A stretch of 33,817 bases of DNA from assembly GCA_903813345.2 (NCBI GenBank), contig CAIIXF020000083.1:1-33817 (forward strand), read 5' to 3'. This DNA is from Owenia fusiformis. Taxonomy: Eukaryota > Annelida > Polychaeta > Sabellida > Oweniidae. Position numbers and translations under genes: made by a program. Numbering within the stretch: position 1 is the stretch's first letter; each line of letters begins with the position of its first letter. This document shows, piece after piece, positions 9,816 to 21,313 of the stretch. A model generated the notes under the pieces. That model did no database searches, was not told where the DNA came from, and saw only the letters and a program-made list of their open reading frames with translations.

Positions 9816-9900
9816 CTATTTCAAAAACTAGCAATATGTATGATGCGACATCTATCTCAAACATTACATTTCATTAAAGTCAATTTGCAAGCAAATAACC
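9816..9900 (-). other. AT-rich 5' edge of retrotransposon fragment
   Basis: These 85 bases lie between the open gag frame and the satellite junction. On the minus strand they carry stops in the gag frame and end in TTTTTGAAATAG before the coding-like stretch, which could be a splice acceptor. No terminal repeat shared with the other edge is seen. Confidence 0.4.
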
Positions 9901-12900
9901 AGCTATCGGGGACACAGTATGTATGGTCCTAGAAGCGTAGCCACCGCATGCATGGGCCTATGGTCCTGGGCTTACCTCCAGAACCTCTCTAGCTGCATAG
10001 CCAGTGTTGGTAGCGTAGCATACATACCCATTGTACCCGAGTAGCTACCGTAGCCATGCATGCTCCTAGGGTTACCTCAAGAACCTCCGTAGCCGCGTAT
10101 CCAGTGCAGCTATCGGTGCCACAGTATGTATGGTCCTAGTCTTACATCCAGAACCTCTGTAGCCCCAAAGCCAGTGTAGGTAGAGTAGCCACCGCATGCA
10201 TGGGCCTAAGGGTACCTCAAGAACTTCTGTAGCCGCGTACCCAGTGCAGCTATCGGGGCCACAGTATATATGGTCCTGGGCTTACATCCAGAACCTCTTT
10301 AGCTGCATAGCCAGTGTAGCTAGCGTAGCCAACGCATGCATGCTCCTAGGGTTACCTCAAGAACCTCTCTAGACGCGTAGGCAGTGCAGCTATCGGGGCC
10401 ACAGTACGTATGGTCCTGGGCTTACATCCAGAACCTCTGTAGCTGCAAAGCCAGTGTAGGTAGCGTAGCCACCGCATGCTTGGTCCTAGGTGTACCTCAA
10501 GAACCTCTATAGCTGCGTAGCCAGTGTAGCTATCGTGACCATCGCATATATGCTCCTGGGCTTACCTCGTAACCTCTGTAGCCGCGTAGCCAGTGCAGCT
10601 ATCGGGCCCACAGTATGTATGGTCCTGGGCTTACATCCAGAACCTCCGTAGCCGCAAAGCCAGTATAGGTAGCGTAGCCACCGCATGCATGGTCCTAGGG
10701 GTACCTCAAGAACCTCTGTAGCCGCGTAGCCAGTGTTGGTAGCGTAGCATACATACCCATTGTACCCGCTTAGTTACCGTAGCCAACACATGCATGCTCC
10801 TAGGGTTACCTCAAGAACCTCTGTAGTCGTGTATCCAGTGCAGCTATCGGGGCCACAGTATGTAAGGTCATAGGCTTACATTTAGAACCTCTGTAGCTGC
10901 AAAGCCAGTGTAGCTACCGTAGCCAATGCATGCATGCTCCTAAGGGTACCTCAAGAACCTCTGTAGCCGCGTAGCCAGTGTTGGTAGCGTAGCATACATA
11001 CCCATTGTACCCGCTTCGCTAAGGTAGGTAGCGTAGCCAACGCATGCATGCTCCTAGGGATACCTCAAGAACCTCTGTAGCCGCGTAGCCAGTGTAGCTA
11101 TCGTGACCATCGCATATATGCTCCTGGGCTTACCTCAAGAACCTCTGTAGCCGCGTAGCCAGTGTTGTTAGCGTAGCATACATACCCATTGTACCCGCTT
11201 CGCTCCCGCTGTGCTCCTAGGGTTACCTCAAGAACCTGTGTAGTCGTGTATCCAGTGCAGCTATCGGGGCCACAGCATGTATGGTCATAGGCTTACATTT
11301 AGATCCTCTGATGCTGCAAAGCCAGTGTAGGTAGAATAGCCACCGCATTCATGGTCCTAATGGTACCTCAAGAACCTCTGTAGCCGCGTAGGCAGTGTTG
11401 TTAGCGTAGCATACATACCCATTGTACCCGAGTAGCTACCGTAGCCAACGCATGTATGCTCCTAGGGTTACCTCAAGAACCTCCGTAGCCGCGTATCCAG
11501 TGCAGCTATCGGGGCAACAGTTTGTATGCTCCTCGGCTTACCTTCAGAACCTCGGTAGCTGTGTAGCCAGTGTTGGTAGCGTAGCATACATACCCATTGT
11601 ACCTGCGTAGCTACCGAAGTCAACGCATGCATGCTTCTAGAACCTCATGCTCAAGAACCTCTGTAGTCGTGTATCCAGTGTAGCTATCGGGGCCACAGTA
11701 TGTACGGTCCTGGGCTTACATCCGGAACCTTGGTAGCCGCAAAGCCAGGGTAGCTAGCGTAGCTAACGCATGCATGCTCATAGGGGTACCTCAAGAACCT
11801 CTGTAGCCTCGTAGCCAGTGCAGCTATCGGGGCCACAGTATATATGGTCCTGGGCTTACATCCTGAACCTCTGCAGCCGCAAAGCCAGGGTAGGTAGCGT
11901 AGCAAACGCATACATGCTCCTACGGGTACCTCAAGAACTTCTGTAGCCGTGTACCCAGTGTAGCTATCGTGACCATCGCATATATGCTCCTGGGCTTACC
12001 TCAAGAACCTCTGTAAGCGCGTAGCCAGTGTTGGTAGCGTAGCATACATACCCATTGTACCCGCTTCGCTCCCGCTGTGCTCCTAGGGTTAACTCAACAA
12101 CCTCCGTAGCCTCGTATCCAGTGCAGCTATCGGGGCCACAGTATGTATGGTCCTAGTCTTACATCCAGAACCTCTGTAGCCGCAAAGCCAGTGTAGGTAG
12201 AGTAGCCACCGCATGCTTGGCCCTAGGGGTACCTCAAGAACCTCTCTAGACGCGTAGGCAGTGCAGCTAGCGGGGCCACAGTACGTATGGTCCTGGGCTT
12301 ACATCTAGAACCTCTGTAGCCGCAAAGCCAGTGTAGGTAGCGTAGCCACCGCATGCTTGGCCCTAGGGGTACCTCAAGAACCTCTATAGCCGCGTAGCCA
12401 GTGTAGCTATCTTGACAATTGCATGTATGCTCCTGGGCTTACCTCAAGAACCTCTCTAGCTGCATAGCCAGTGTAGCTAGCTTAGCCAACGCATGCATGC
12501 TCCTAGGGTTACCTCAAGAACCTCTGCAGCCGCGTAGCCAGTGCATCTATCGGGCCTACTGTATGTATGCTCCTGGGCTTACATCCAGAACTTCTTTTGC
12601 CGCAAATCCAGTGTAGGTAGCGTAGCCACCGCATGCATGGTCCTAGGGGTACCTCAAGAACCTCTGTAGCTGTGTACCTAGTGTTGGTAGCGTAGCATAT
12701 ATAACCATTGTAACCGCGTAGCTGCCGTAGCCAACGCATGCATGCTCCTAGGGGTACCTCAAGAACCTCTGTATCCGCGTAGCCAGTGTAGCTATCGGGG
12801 CCACAGTATATATGGTCCTGGGCTTACATCCAGAACCTCTGCAGCCGCAAAGCCAGGGTAGGTAGCGTAGCCAACGCATGCATGCTCCTAGGGGTACCTC

Positions 12901-15900
12901 AAGAACCTCTGTAGCCGCGAAGCCAGTGTAGCTATCGTGACCATCGCATATATGCTCCTGGGCTTATCTCAAGAACCTCTGTAGCCGCGTAGCCAGTGCA
13001 GCTATCGGGCCCACAGTATGTATGGTCCTGGGCTTACATCCAGAACCTCTGTAGCCGCAAAGCCAGTGTAGGTAGCATAGCCACCGCATGCATGGTCCTA
13101 AGGGTACCTCAAGAACCTCTGTAGTCGTGTATCCAGTGCACCTATCTGGGCCACAGTATGTATGGTCATAGGCTTACATTTAGAACCTCTGTAGCTGCAA
13201 AGCCAGTGTAGCTACCGTAGCCAATGCATACATGCTCCTAGGGGTACCATGTATCCAGTGCAGCTATCGGGGCAACAGTTTGTATGGTCCTGGGCTTACA
13301 TCCTGAACCCCCGCAAGTAGGTAGCGTGGCCACCGCATGCATGGTCCTGGGGGTACCACAAAAACCTCTGTAGCCGCGTAGCCAGTGTAGCTATCGTGAC
13401 CACCGCATTTATGCTCCTTGGCTTACCTCCAGAACCTCTCTAACTGTGTAGCCAGTGTTGGTAGCGTAGCATACATACCCATTATACCAGCGTAGCTACC
13501 GAAGTCAACGCATGCATGCTCCTAAGGGTACTTCAAGATCCTCTTTAGCCGCGTAGCCAGTGTAGCTATCGTGACCACCGCATGTATGCTTCTCGGCTTA
13601 CCTCCAGAACCCCTCTAGCTGTGTAGCCAGTGTTGGTAGCGTAGCACACCCATTGTACCCGCGTAGCTACCGAAGTCTACGCATGCATGCTCCTAGAACC
13701 TCATGCTCAAGAACCTCTGCAGTCGTGTATCCAGTGTAGCTATCGGGGCCACAGTATGTTCGGTCCTGGGCTTACATCCAGAACCTCTGTAGCCGCAAAG
13801 CCAGGGTAGCTAGCGTAGCCAACGCATGCATGCTCCTAGGGGTACCTCAAAAACCTCTGTAGCCTCGTAGCCAGTGCAGCTATCGGGGCCACAGTATATA
13901 TGGTCCTGGGCTTACATCCAGAACTTCTGTAGCTGCAAATCCAGTGTAGGTAGCGTAGCCACCGCATTCATGGTCCTAGGGGTACCTCAAGAACCTCTGT
14001 AGCCGCGTAGCCAGTGTTGGTAGCGTAGCATACATACCCATTGTACCCGCTTCGCCAGGGTAGGTAGCGTAGCCAACGAATGCATGCTCCTAGGGGTACC
14101 TCAAGAACCTCTGTAGCCGCGTAGCCAGTGTAGATATCGTGACCATTGCATATATGCTCCTGGGCTTACCTCAAGAACCTCTGTAGCCGCGTAGCCAGTG
14201 TTGGTAGCGTAGCATACATACCCATTGTACCCGCTTCGCTCCCGCTGTGCTCCTCGGGTTACCTCAAGAACCTGTGTAGTCATGTATCCAGTGCAGCTAT
14301 CGGGGCCACAGTATGTATGGTCATAGGCTTACATTTAGAAATTCTGATGCTGCAAAGACAGTGTAGGTAGCATAGCCACCGCATACATGGTCCTATGGGT
14401 ACCTCAAGAACCTCTGTAGCTGTGTAGCCAGTGTTGGTAGCGTAGCATATATACCCATTGTAACCGCGTAGCTACCATAGCCAACGCATGCATGGTCCTA
14501 GGGGTACCTCAAGAACCTCTGTATACGCGTAGCCAGTGTAGCTATTGTGACAATCGCATGCATGGGCCTAAGGGTACCTCAAGAACCTCTGTAGCCGCCT
14601 AGCCAGTGCAGCTATCGGGGCCACAGTAAATATGGTCCTGGGCTTACATCCAGAACCTCTTTAGCTGCATAGCCAGTTTAGCTAGCGTAGCCAACGCATG
14701 TATGCTCCTAGGGTTACCTCAAGAACCTCTCTAGACGCGTAGGCAGTGCAGCTATCGGGGCCACAGTACGTATGGTCCTGGGCTTACATCCAGAACCTCT
14801 GTAGCCGCAAAGCCAGTGTAGGTAGCGTAGCCACCGCATGCTTGGTCCTAGGTGTACCTCAAGAACCTCTGTAGCCGCGTAGCCAGTGCAGCTATCGGGC
14901 CCACAGTATGTATGGTCCTAGTCTTACATCCAGAACCTCCGTAGCTGCAAAGCCAGTGTAGGTAGCGTAGCCACCGCATGCATGGTCCTAGGGGTACCTC
15001 AAGAACCTCTGTAGCCGCGTAGCCAGTGTTGGTTGCGTACCCGCTTCGCTCCCGCTGTGCTCCTTGGGTTAGCTCAAGAACCTCTGTAGCTGCGTAGCCA
15101 GTGTTGGTAGTGTAGCATACATACCCATTGTACCCGCTTAGTTACCGTAGTCAACACATGCATGCTCCTAGGGTTACCTCAAGAACCTGTGTAGTCATGT
15201 ATCCAGTGCAGCTATCGGGGCCACAGTATGTAAGGTCATAGGCTTACATTTAGAACCTCTGTAGCTGCAAAGCCAGTGTAGCTACCTAGCCGATGCATGC
15301 ATTCTCCTAGGGGTACCCTGTATCCAGTGCAGCTATCGGGGCCACAGTATGTATGGTTCTAGGGTTACATCCAGAACCTCTCTAGCTGTGTAGCCAGTGT
15401 TGGTAGCGTAGCATACATACCCATTGTACCCGCGTAGCTACCTCTCTAGCTGTGTAGCCAGTGTTGGTAGCGTAGCATACATACCCATTGTACCCGCGTA
15501 GCTACCGAAGTCAACGCATGCATGCTTCTAGAACCTCATGCTCAAGAACCTCTGTAGTCGTGTATCCAGTGTAGCTATCGGGGCCACAGTATGTACGGTC
15601 CTGGGCTTACATCAGGAACCTTGGTAGCCGCAACGCCAGGGTAGCTAGTGTAGCCAACGCATGCATGCTCATAGGGGTACCTCAAGAACCTCTGTAGCCT
15701 CGTAGCCAGTTCAGCTATCGGGGCCACAGTATATATGGTCCTGGGCTTACGTCCTGCACCTCTGCAGCCGCAAAGCCAGGGTAGGTAGCGTAGCCAACGC
15801 ATACATGCTCCTAGGGGTACCTCAAGAACCTCTGTAGCCGCGTAGCCAGTGTAGCTATCGTGACCATCGCATATATGCTCCTGGGCTTACCTCAAGAACC

Positions 15901-18900
15901 TCTGTAAGCGCGTAGCCAGTGTTGGTAGCGTAGCATACATACCCATTGTACCCGCTTCGCTACCGCTGTGCTCCTAGGGTTACCTCAAGAACCTCTGTAG
16001 TCGTATATCCAGTGCAGCTATCTGGGCCACAGTATGTATGGTCATAGGCTTAAATTTAGAACCTCTGATGCTGCAAAGCCAGTGTAGGTAGAATAGCCAC
16101 CGCAAGCATGGTCCTAATGGTACCTCAAGAACCTCTGTAGCCGCGTAGCTAGTGTTGGTAGCGTAGCATACATACCCATTGTACCCGAGTAGCTACCGTA
16201 GCCAACGCATGAATGCTCCTAGGGTTACCTTAAGAACCTCCGTAGGCGCGTATCCAGTGCAGCTATCGGTGCCACAGTATGTATGGTCCTAGTCTTACAT
16301 CCAGAACCTCTGTAGCCGCAAAGCCAGTGTAGGTAGCGTAGCTACCGCATGCTTGGCCCTTGACCTCAAGAACCTCTATAGCCGCGTAGCCAGTGTAGCT
16401 ATCTTGACCATCGCATATATGCTCCTGGGCTTACCTCCAGAACCTCTCCAGCTGCATAGCCAGTGTAGCTAGCTTAGCCAACGCATGCATGCTCCTAGGG
16501 TTACCTCAAGAACCTCTGTATCCGCGTAGCCAGTGTAGCTATCGTGACCATCGCATATATGCTCCTGGGCTTACCTCAAGAACCTCTGTAGCCGCAAAGC
16601 CAGTGTAGGTAGAGAAGCCACCGCATGCATGGGCCTAAGGGTACCTCAAGAACCTCTGTAGCCGCGTAGCCAGTGCAGCTATCGGGGCCACAGTATATAT
16701 GGTCCTGGGGTTACATCCAGAACACCTCTTTAGCTGCATAGCCAGTGTAGCTAGCGTAGCCAACGCATGCATGCTCCTAGGGTTACCTCAAGAACCTCTC
16801 TAGACGCGTAGGCAGTGCAGCTATCGGGGCCACAGTATGTACAGTATGGTCCTCGGCTTACATCAAGAACCTCTGTAGCCGCAAAGCCAGTGTAGGTAGC
16901 ATAGCCACCGCATGCTTGGCCCTAGGGGTACCTCAAGAACCTCTGTAGCTGTGTAGCCAGTGTTGGTAGCGTAGCATACATACCCATAGACACCGCGTAG
17001 CTACCGTAGCCAACGCATGCATGGTCCTAGGGGTACCTCAAGAACCTCTGTAGCTGTGTAGCGAGTGTTGGTAGCGTAGCATACATACCCATTGTACCCG
17101 CTTAGTTACCGTAGCCAACACATGCATGCTCCTAGGGTTACCTCATGCTCTGTAGCCAGTGTTGGTAGCGTAGCATACATACCCATTGTACCCGCGTAGC
17201 TACCGAAGTCAACGCATGCATGCTTCGAATTCTAGAACCTCATGGTCAAGAACCTCTGTAGCCTCGTAGCCAGTGCAGCTATCGGGCCCACAGTATGTAT
17301 GGTCCTGGGCTTACATCCAGAACCTCTGTAGCCGCAAAGCCAGTGTAGGTAGCGTAGCCACCGCATGCTTGGTCCTAGGTGTACCTCAAGAACCTCTGTA
17401 GCCGCGTAGCCAGTGCAGCTATCGGGGCCACAGTACGTATGGTCCTGGGCTTACATCCAGAACCTCTGTAGCCGCAAAGCCATTGTAGGTAGCGTAGCCA
17501 CCGCATGCATGGTCCTAGGGGTACCTCAAGAACCTCTGTAGCCGCGTAGCCAGTGTAGATATCGTGACCACCGCATGTATGCTCCTCGGCTTACCTCAAG
17601 AACCTCTCTAGCTGTGTAGCCAGTGTTGGTAGCGTAGCATACATACCCATTGTACCCGCGTAGCTACCGAAGTCAACGTATGCATTCTTCGAATTCTAGA
17701 ACCTCATGCTCAAGAACCTCTGTAGTCGTGTATCCAGTGTAGCTATCGGGGCCACAATATGTACAGTCCTGGGCTTACATCCAGAACCTCGGTAGCCGCA
17801 AAGCCAGGGTAGCTAGCGTAGCCAACGCATGCATGCTCCTAGGGGTACCTCAAGAACCTCTGTAGTCGTGTATCCAGTGCAGCTATTGGGGCCACAGTAT
17901 GTATGGTCATAGGCTTACATTTAGAACCTCTGTAGCTACAAAGCCAGTGTAGCTACCGTAGCCAACGCATGCATGCTCCTAGGGCTGTAGGGGTACCATG
18001 TATCCAGTGCAGCTATCGGGGCCACAGTATGTATGGTCCTGGGCTTACATCCTGAACCCCTGCAAGTAGGTAGCGTGGCCACCGCATGCATGGTAATGGG
18101 GGTACCACAAAAACCTCTGTAGCCGCGTAGCCAGTGTAGCTATCGTGACCACCGCATGTATGCTCCTCGGCTTACCTCCAGAACCTCTCTAGCTGTGTAG
18201 CCAGTGTTGGTTGCGTAGCATACATACCCATTATACCAGCGTATCTACCGAAGTCAACGCATGCATGCTCCTAGGGGTACTTCAAGAACCTCTTTAGCCG
18301 CGTAGCCAGTGTAGCTATCGTGACCACCGCATGTATGCTCCTTGGCTTACCTTCAGAACCTCTCTAGCTGTGTAGCCAGTGTTGGTAGCGTAGCATACAT
18401 ACCCATTGTACCCGCGTAGCTACCGAAGTAAACGCATGCATGCTCCTAGAACCTCATGCTCAAGAACCTCTGTAGTCGTGCTATCGGGGCCACAGTATGT
18501 ACGGTCCTGGGCTTACATCCAGATCCTCGGTAGCCGCAAAGCCAGGATAGCTAGCGTACGCATGCATGCATGTATCCAGTGCAGCTATCGGGCCCACAGT
18601 ATGTATGGTCCTGGGCTTACATCCAGAACCTCTGTAGCTGCAAAGCCAGTGTAGGTAGCGTAGCCACCGCATGCATGGTCCTAGGGGTACCTCAAGAACC
18701 TCTGTAGCTGCGTAGCCAGTGTTGGTTGTGTACCCGATTCGCTCCCGCTGTGCTCCTTGGGTTAGCTCAAGAACCTCTGTAGCCGCGTAGCCAGTGTTGG
18801 TAGTGTAGCATAAATACCCATTGTACCCGCTTAGTTACCGTAGCCAACACATGCATGCTCCTAGGGTTACCTCAAGAACCTGTGTAGTCATGTATCCAGT

Positions 18901-20269
18901 GCAGCTATCGGGGCCACAGTATGTAAGGTCATAGGCTTACATTTAGAACCTCTGTAGCTGCAAAGCCATTGTAGCTACCTAGCCAATGCATGCATTCTCC
19001 TAGGGGTACCCTGTATCCAGTGCAGCTATCGGGGCCACAGTACGTATGGTCCTGGGCTTACATCCAGAACCTCTGTAGCCGCAAAGCCAGTGTAGGTAGC
19101 GTAGCCACCGCAAGCTTGGTCCTAGGTGTACCTCAAGAACCTCTATAGCCGCGTAGCCAGTGTTGGTTGCGTACCCGCTTCGCTCCCGCTGTGATCCTTG
19201 GGTTAGCTCAAGAACCTCTGTAGCCGCGTAGCCAGTGTTGGTAGTGTAGCATACATACCCATTGTACCCGCTTAGTTACCGTAGCCAACACATGCATGCT
19301 CCTAGGGTTACCTCAAGAACCTGTGTAGTCATGTATCCAGTGCAGCTATCGGGGCCACAGTATGTAAGGTCATAGGCTTACATTTAGAACCTCTGTAGCT
19401 GCAAAGCCAGTGAAGCTACCTAGCCAATGCATGCATTCTCCTAGGGGTACCCTGTATCCAGTGCAGCTATCGGGGCCACAGTATGTATGGTTCTAGGGTT
19501 ACATCCAGAACCTCTCTAGCTGTGTAGCCAGTGTTGGTAGCGTAGCATACATACCCATTGTACCCGCATAGCTACCGAAGTCAACGCATGCATGCTTCTA
19601 GAACCTCATGCTCAAGAACCTCTGTAGTCGTGTATCCAGTGTAGCTATCGGGGCCACAGTATGTGCGGTCCTGGACCTTCATCCAGAACCTCGGTAGCCG
19701 CAAAGCCAGGGTAGCTAGCGTAGCCAACGCATGCATGCTCCTAGGGGTACCTCAAGAACCTCTGTAGTCGTGTATCCAGTGCAGCTATTGGGGCCACAGT
19801 ATGTATGGTCATAGGCTAACATTTAGAACCTCTGTAGCTACAAAGCCAGTGTAGCTTCCGTAGCCAACGCATGCATGCTCCTAGGGTTACCTCAAGAACC
19901 TCTCTAGACGCGTAGGCAGTGCAGCTATCGGGGCCACAGTATGTACAGTATGGTCCTCGGCTTACATCCAGAACCTCTGTAGCCGCAAAGCCAGTGTAGC
20001 TACCGTAGCCAACGCATGCATGCTCCTAGGGTTACCTCAAGAACCTCTCTAGACGCGTAGGCAGTGCAGCTATTGGGGCCACAATATGTATGGTCATAGG
20101 CTTACATTTAGAAACTCTGATGCTGCAAAGACAGTGTAGGTAGCATAAACACCGCAGACATGGTCCTAGGGGTACCTCAAGAACCTCTGTAGCCGCGTAG
20201 CCAGTGTTGGTTGCGTACCCGATTCGCTCCCGCTGTGCTCCTTGGGTTAGCTCAAGAACCTCTGTAGCC
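9901..20269. repeat. Satellite array, segment 2
   Basis: The same 70/105-bp monomer family as segment 1, resuming in register after the retrotransposon. Variants include the chain CCCGCTTCGCTCCCGCTGTG (a shortened 105-bp form), GGGCTGTAGGGGTACCATGT (a monomer missing its middle) and CTTCGAATTCTAGAACC blocks. The block around 11684-11911 recurs at 15575-15802 (offset 3891), and its signature GGAACCTTGGTAGCCGCAA recurs near 25113 and 29583. The block 17680-18540 recurs at 22020-22910. I see no inserted gene or other element in this segment. Confidence 0.95.
20266..20269. repeat. Target-site duplication AGCC (left)
   Basis: The four bases AGCC precede the transposon and are repeated after it at 21310-21313. 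The paralogous uninserted segment has a single AGCC at 28949-28952. Confidence 0.8.
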
Positions 20270-20302
20270 CACTGTAAACCTGAGCTGGCAGTTCGCTTGT
20301 CA
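20270..20302 (+). repeat. Left interrupted terminal inverted repeat
   Basis: CACTGTAAACCTG, then 4 bp (AGCT), then GGCAGTTCGCTTGTCA. The opposite end has the same two blocks inverted but separated by 14 bp, so one end has gained or lost about 10 bp. Confidence 0.8.
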
Positions 20303-21266
20303 AGCTTGTTTTGATTAATTAGCCTTGTATCCAGTTCTTAGCTGTGTTTACTAGTAGGTCAAACAGTCTTCCACTGTAGAAAGTTAATGCTATAGCCACT
20401 TTTGATTAATTAAACCGCATTCACTTTTCATGTTATTACTCGTTTAAACTTACTTAGAAACTATAACTTTTGCAATAACTAAAAAGAATGATCAATTAGT
20501 AATTTATAGATGTAAAAAAAGTTTACAAATTCCAATCATAATCAACCGAATTCTAACACATTCCATTGTATCTATCTTTTGTAAATGGAACACTTGTACA
20601 TAAATAAAATTTTAATTTTAGTACTCATTTGCATGAAAAGTCACTTTTCTAATTGATTCTACTTTTTTAATCCTATAATTTTTTGATGGATTTGTACTTA
20701 AAAGTCTCCTCTTTCTGCTCATCTAAATCAATTTTCTACATTATTTTTTTCCTTTGATATATCACTTGTTTTCTGTGAGTAACAGCTCAAAGTTGCTTAT
20801 TCAAACCAATGTTAAAAATATCAATTTTGGCCAACACCTACTCAATTAAAATGCCAATATCTTCTTTAAAAAAAATAATGTACACTTTTCTTGAAGTGAT
20901 ATTGTTTCATAATACCCCATTGTTTCTCACTGTGAAAAAAGTTCTGAAGTAAAAAAGTAGGAAAATATAGAAAATATGATGGAAAGGTACACTCAAAAAT
21001 GCAAAAAATATCTATTTCATATTAACTGATACCTTTAAAATAGTAACATAATGACCAAATAAATATGTTTCAGCAAGTCTTTAATATCATAAGATAATAA
21101 GGTAATAAGTTTAGACAGAGAAATGTTGGTAGAAATCATAGATTTTAAGCTTACCAGACAACATGACATAGCCTTCAAACACCACAGCCATATTTTCTAA
21201 GACAGATTTTATTACCACTACGCATGTGCAAGAACACCAGATGTGTGATTAATGACTTTCTACCAG

Positions 21267-21309
21267 TGACAAGCGAACTGCCGCATTTATACTATGCAGG
21301 TTTACAGTG
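21267..21309 (-). repeat. Right interrupted terminal inverted repeat
   Basis: Read on the minus strand this is CACTGTAAACCTG, 14 bp of AT-rich spacer, then GGCAGTTCGCTTGTCA. It mirrors the left end apart from the longer spacer. Confidence 0.8.
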
Positions 21310-21313
21310 AGCC
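21310..21313. repeat. Target-site duplication AGCC (right)
   Basis: Matches AGCC at 20266-20269. From here the satellite continues exactly as in the uninserted paralog from 28949. Confidence 0.8.

Larger units (their letters stand above)
6371..9900 (-). mobile_element. DIRS/Ngaro-type tyrosine-recombinase retrotransposon, truncated at both ends
   Basis: This 3.5-kb block of non-satellite DNA carries, in minus-strand order, a Gag-like zinc-finger frame, an RT-RNase H frame and the N-terminal half of a tyrosine recombinase. That order is characteristic of DIRS/Ngaro retroelements, which integrate as circles through the recombinase instead of a DDE integrase. No inverted or split direct repeats are visible at the edges, the recombinase lacks its catalytic C-terminal half, and gag lacks a start codon, so both ends look missing. 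Satellite before it ends ...CGCGTATCCA and after it resumes AGCTATCGGGG. Intact array units read TATCCAGTGCAGCTATCGG there, so about four bases (GTGC) are lost and no target duplication is present. Gag and RT frames are free of internal stops, suggesting a fairly recent copy. Confidence 0.85.
20270..21309. mobile_element. Non-autonomous CMC/Chapaev-like DNA transposon
   Basis: A 1040-bp AT-rich insertion in the array with inverted termini CACTGTAAACCTG (20270-20282 and 21297-21309) and a 4-bp AGCC duplication. A second inverted block, GGCAGTTCGCTTGTCA, lies just inside (20287-20302 and, inverted, near 21268-21283). CAC termini with 4-bp target duplications are the known signature of the Chapaev branch of the CACTA/Mirage/Chapaev superfamily. 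No transposase frame is present, so any movement would depend on an enzyme encoded elsewhere. CACTTTT recurs inside at 20397, 20422, 20642 and 20883 and might be subterminal transposase sites. Superfamily assignment rests on termini and duplication length only. hAT is unlikely (8-bp duplication), as is Transib (5-bp). Confidence 0.8.

Noticed and set aside
6371-9900. LTR retrotransposon or retrovirus-like element
   Set aside because: There is no protease, no DDE integrase and no LTR. The YLDDYF-type RT and the tyrosine recombinase fit DIRS/Ngaro elements instead.
11684-11911. Open frames of 60-94 codons in the array, including similar ones such as 11684-11911, 15575-15802, 23429-23656 and 29547-29801
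   Set aside because: They are satellite read through in one frame and look alike because the DNA is repeated. The 70-bp monomer changes phase each unit, the frames end at random, and no protein feature is present.
20270-21309. hAT or RAG/Transib-type element because of CACTG termini
   Set aside because: The target duplication confirmed by the empty site is 4 bp, not 8 (hAT) or 5 (Transib). No transposase frame is available to argue otherwise.
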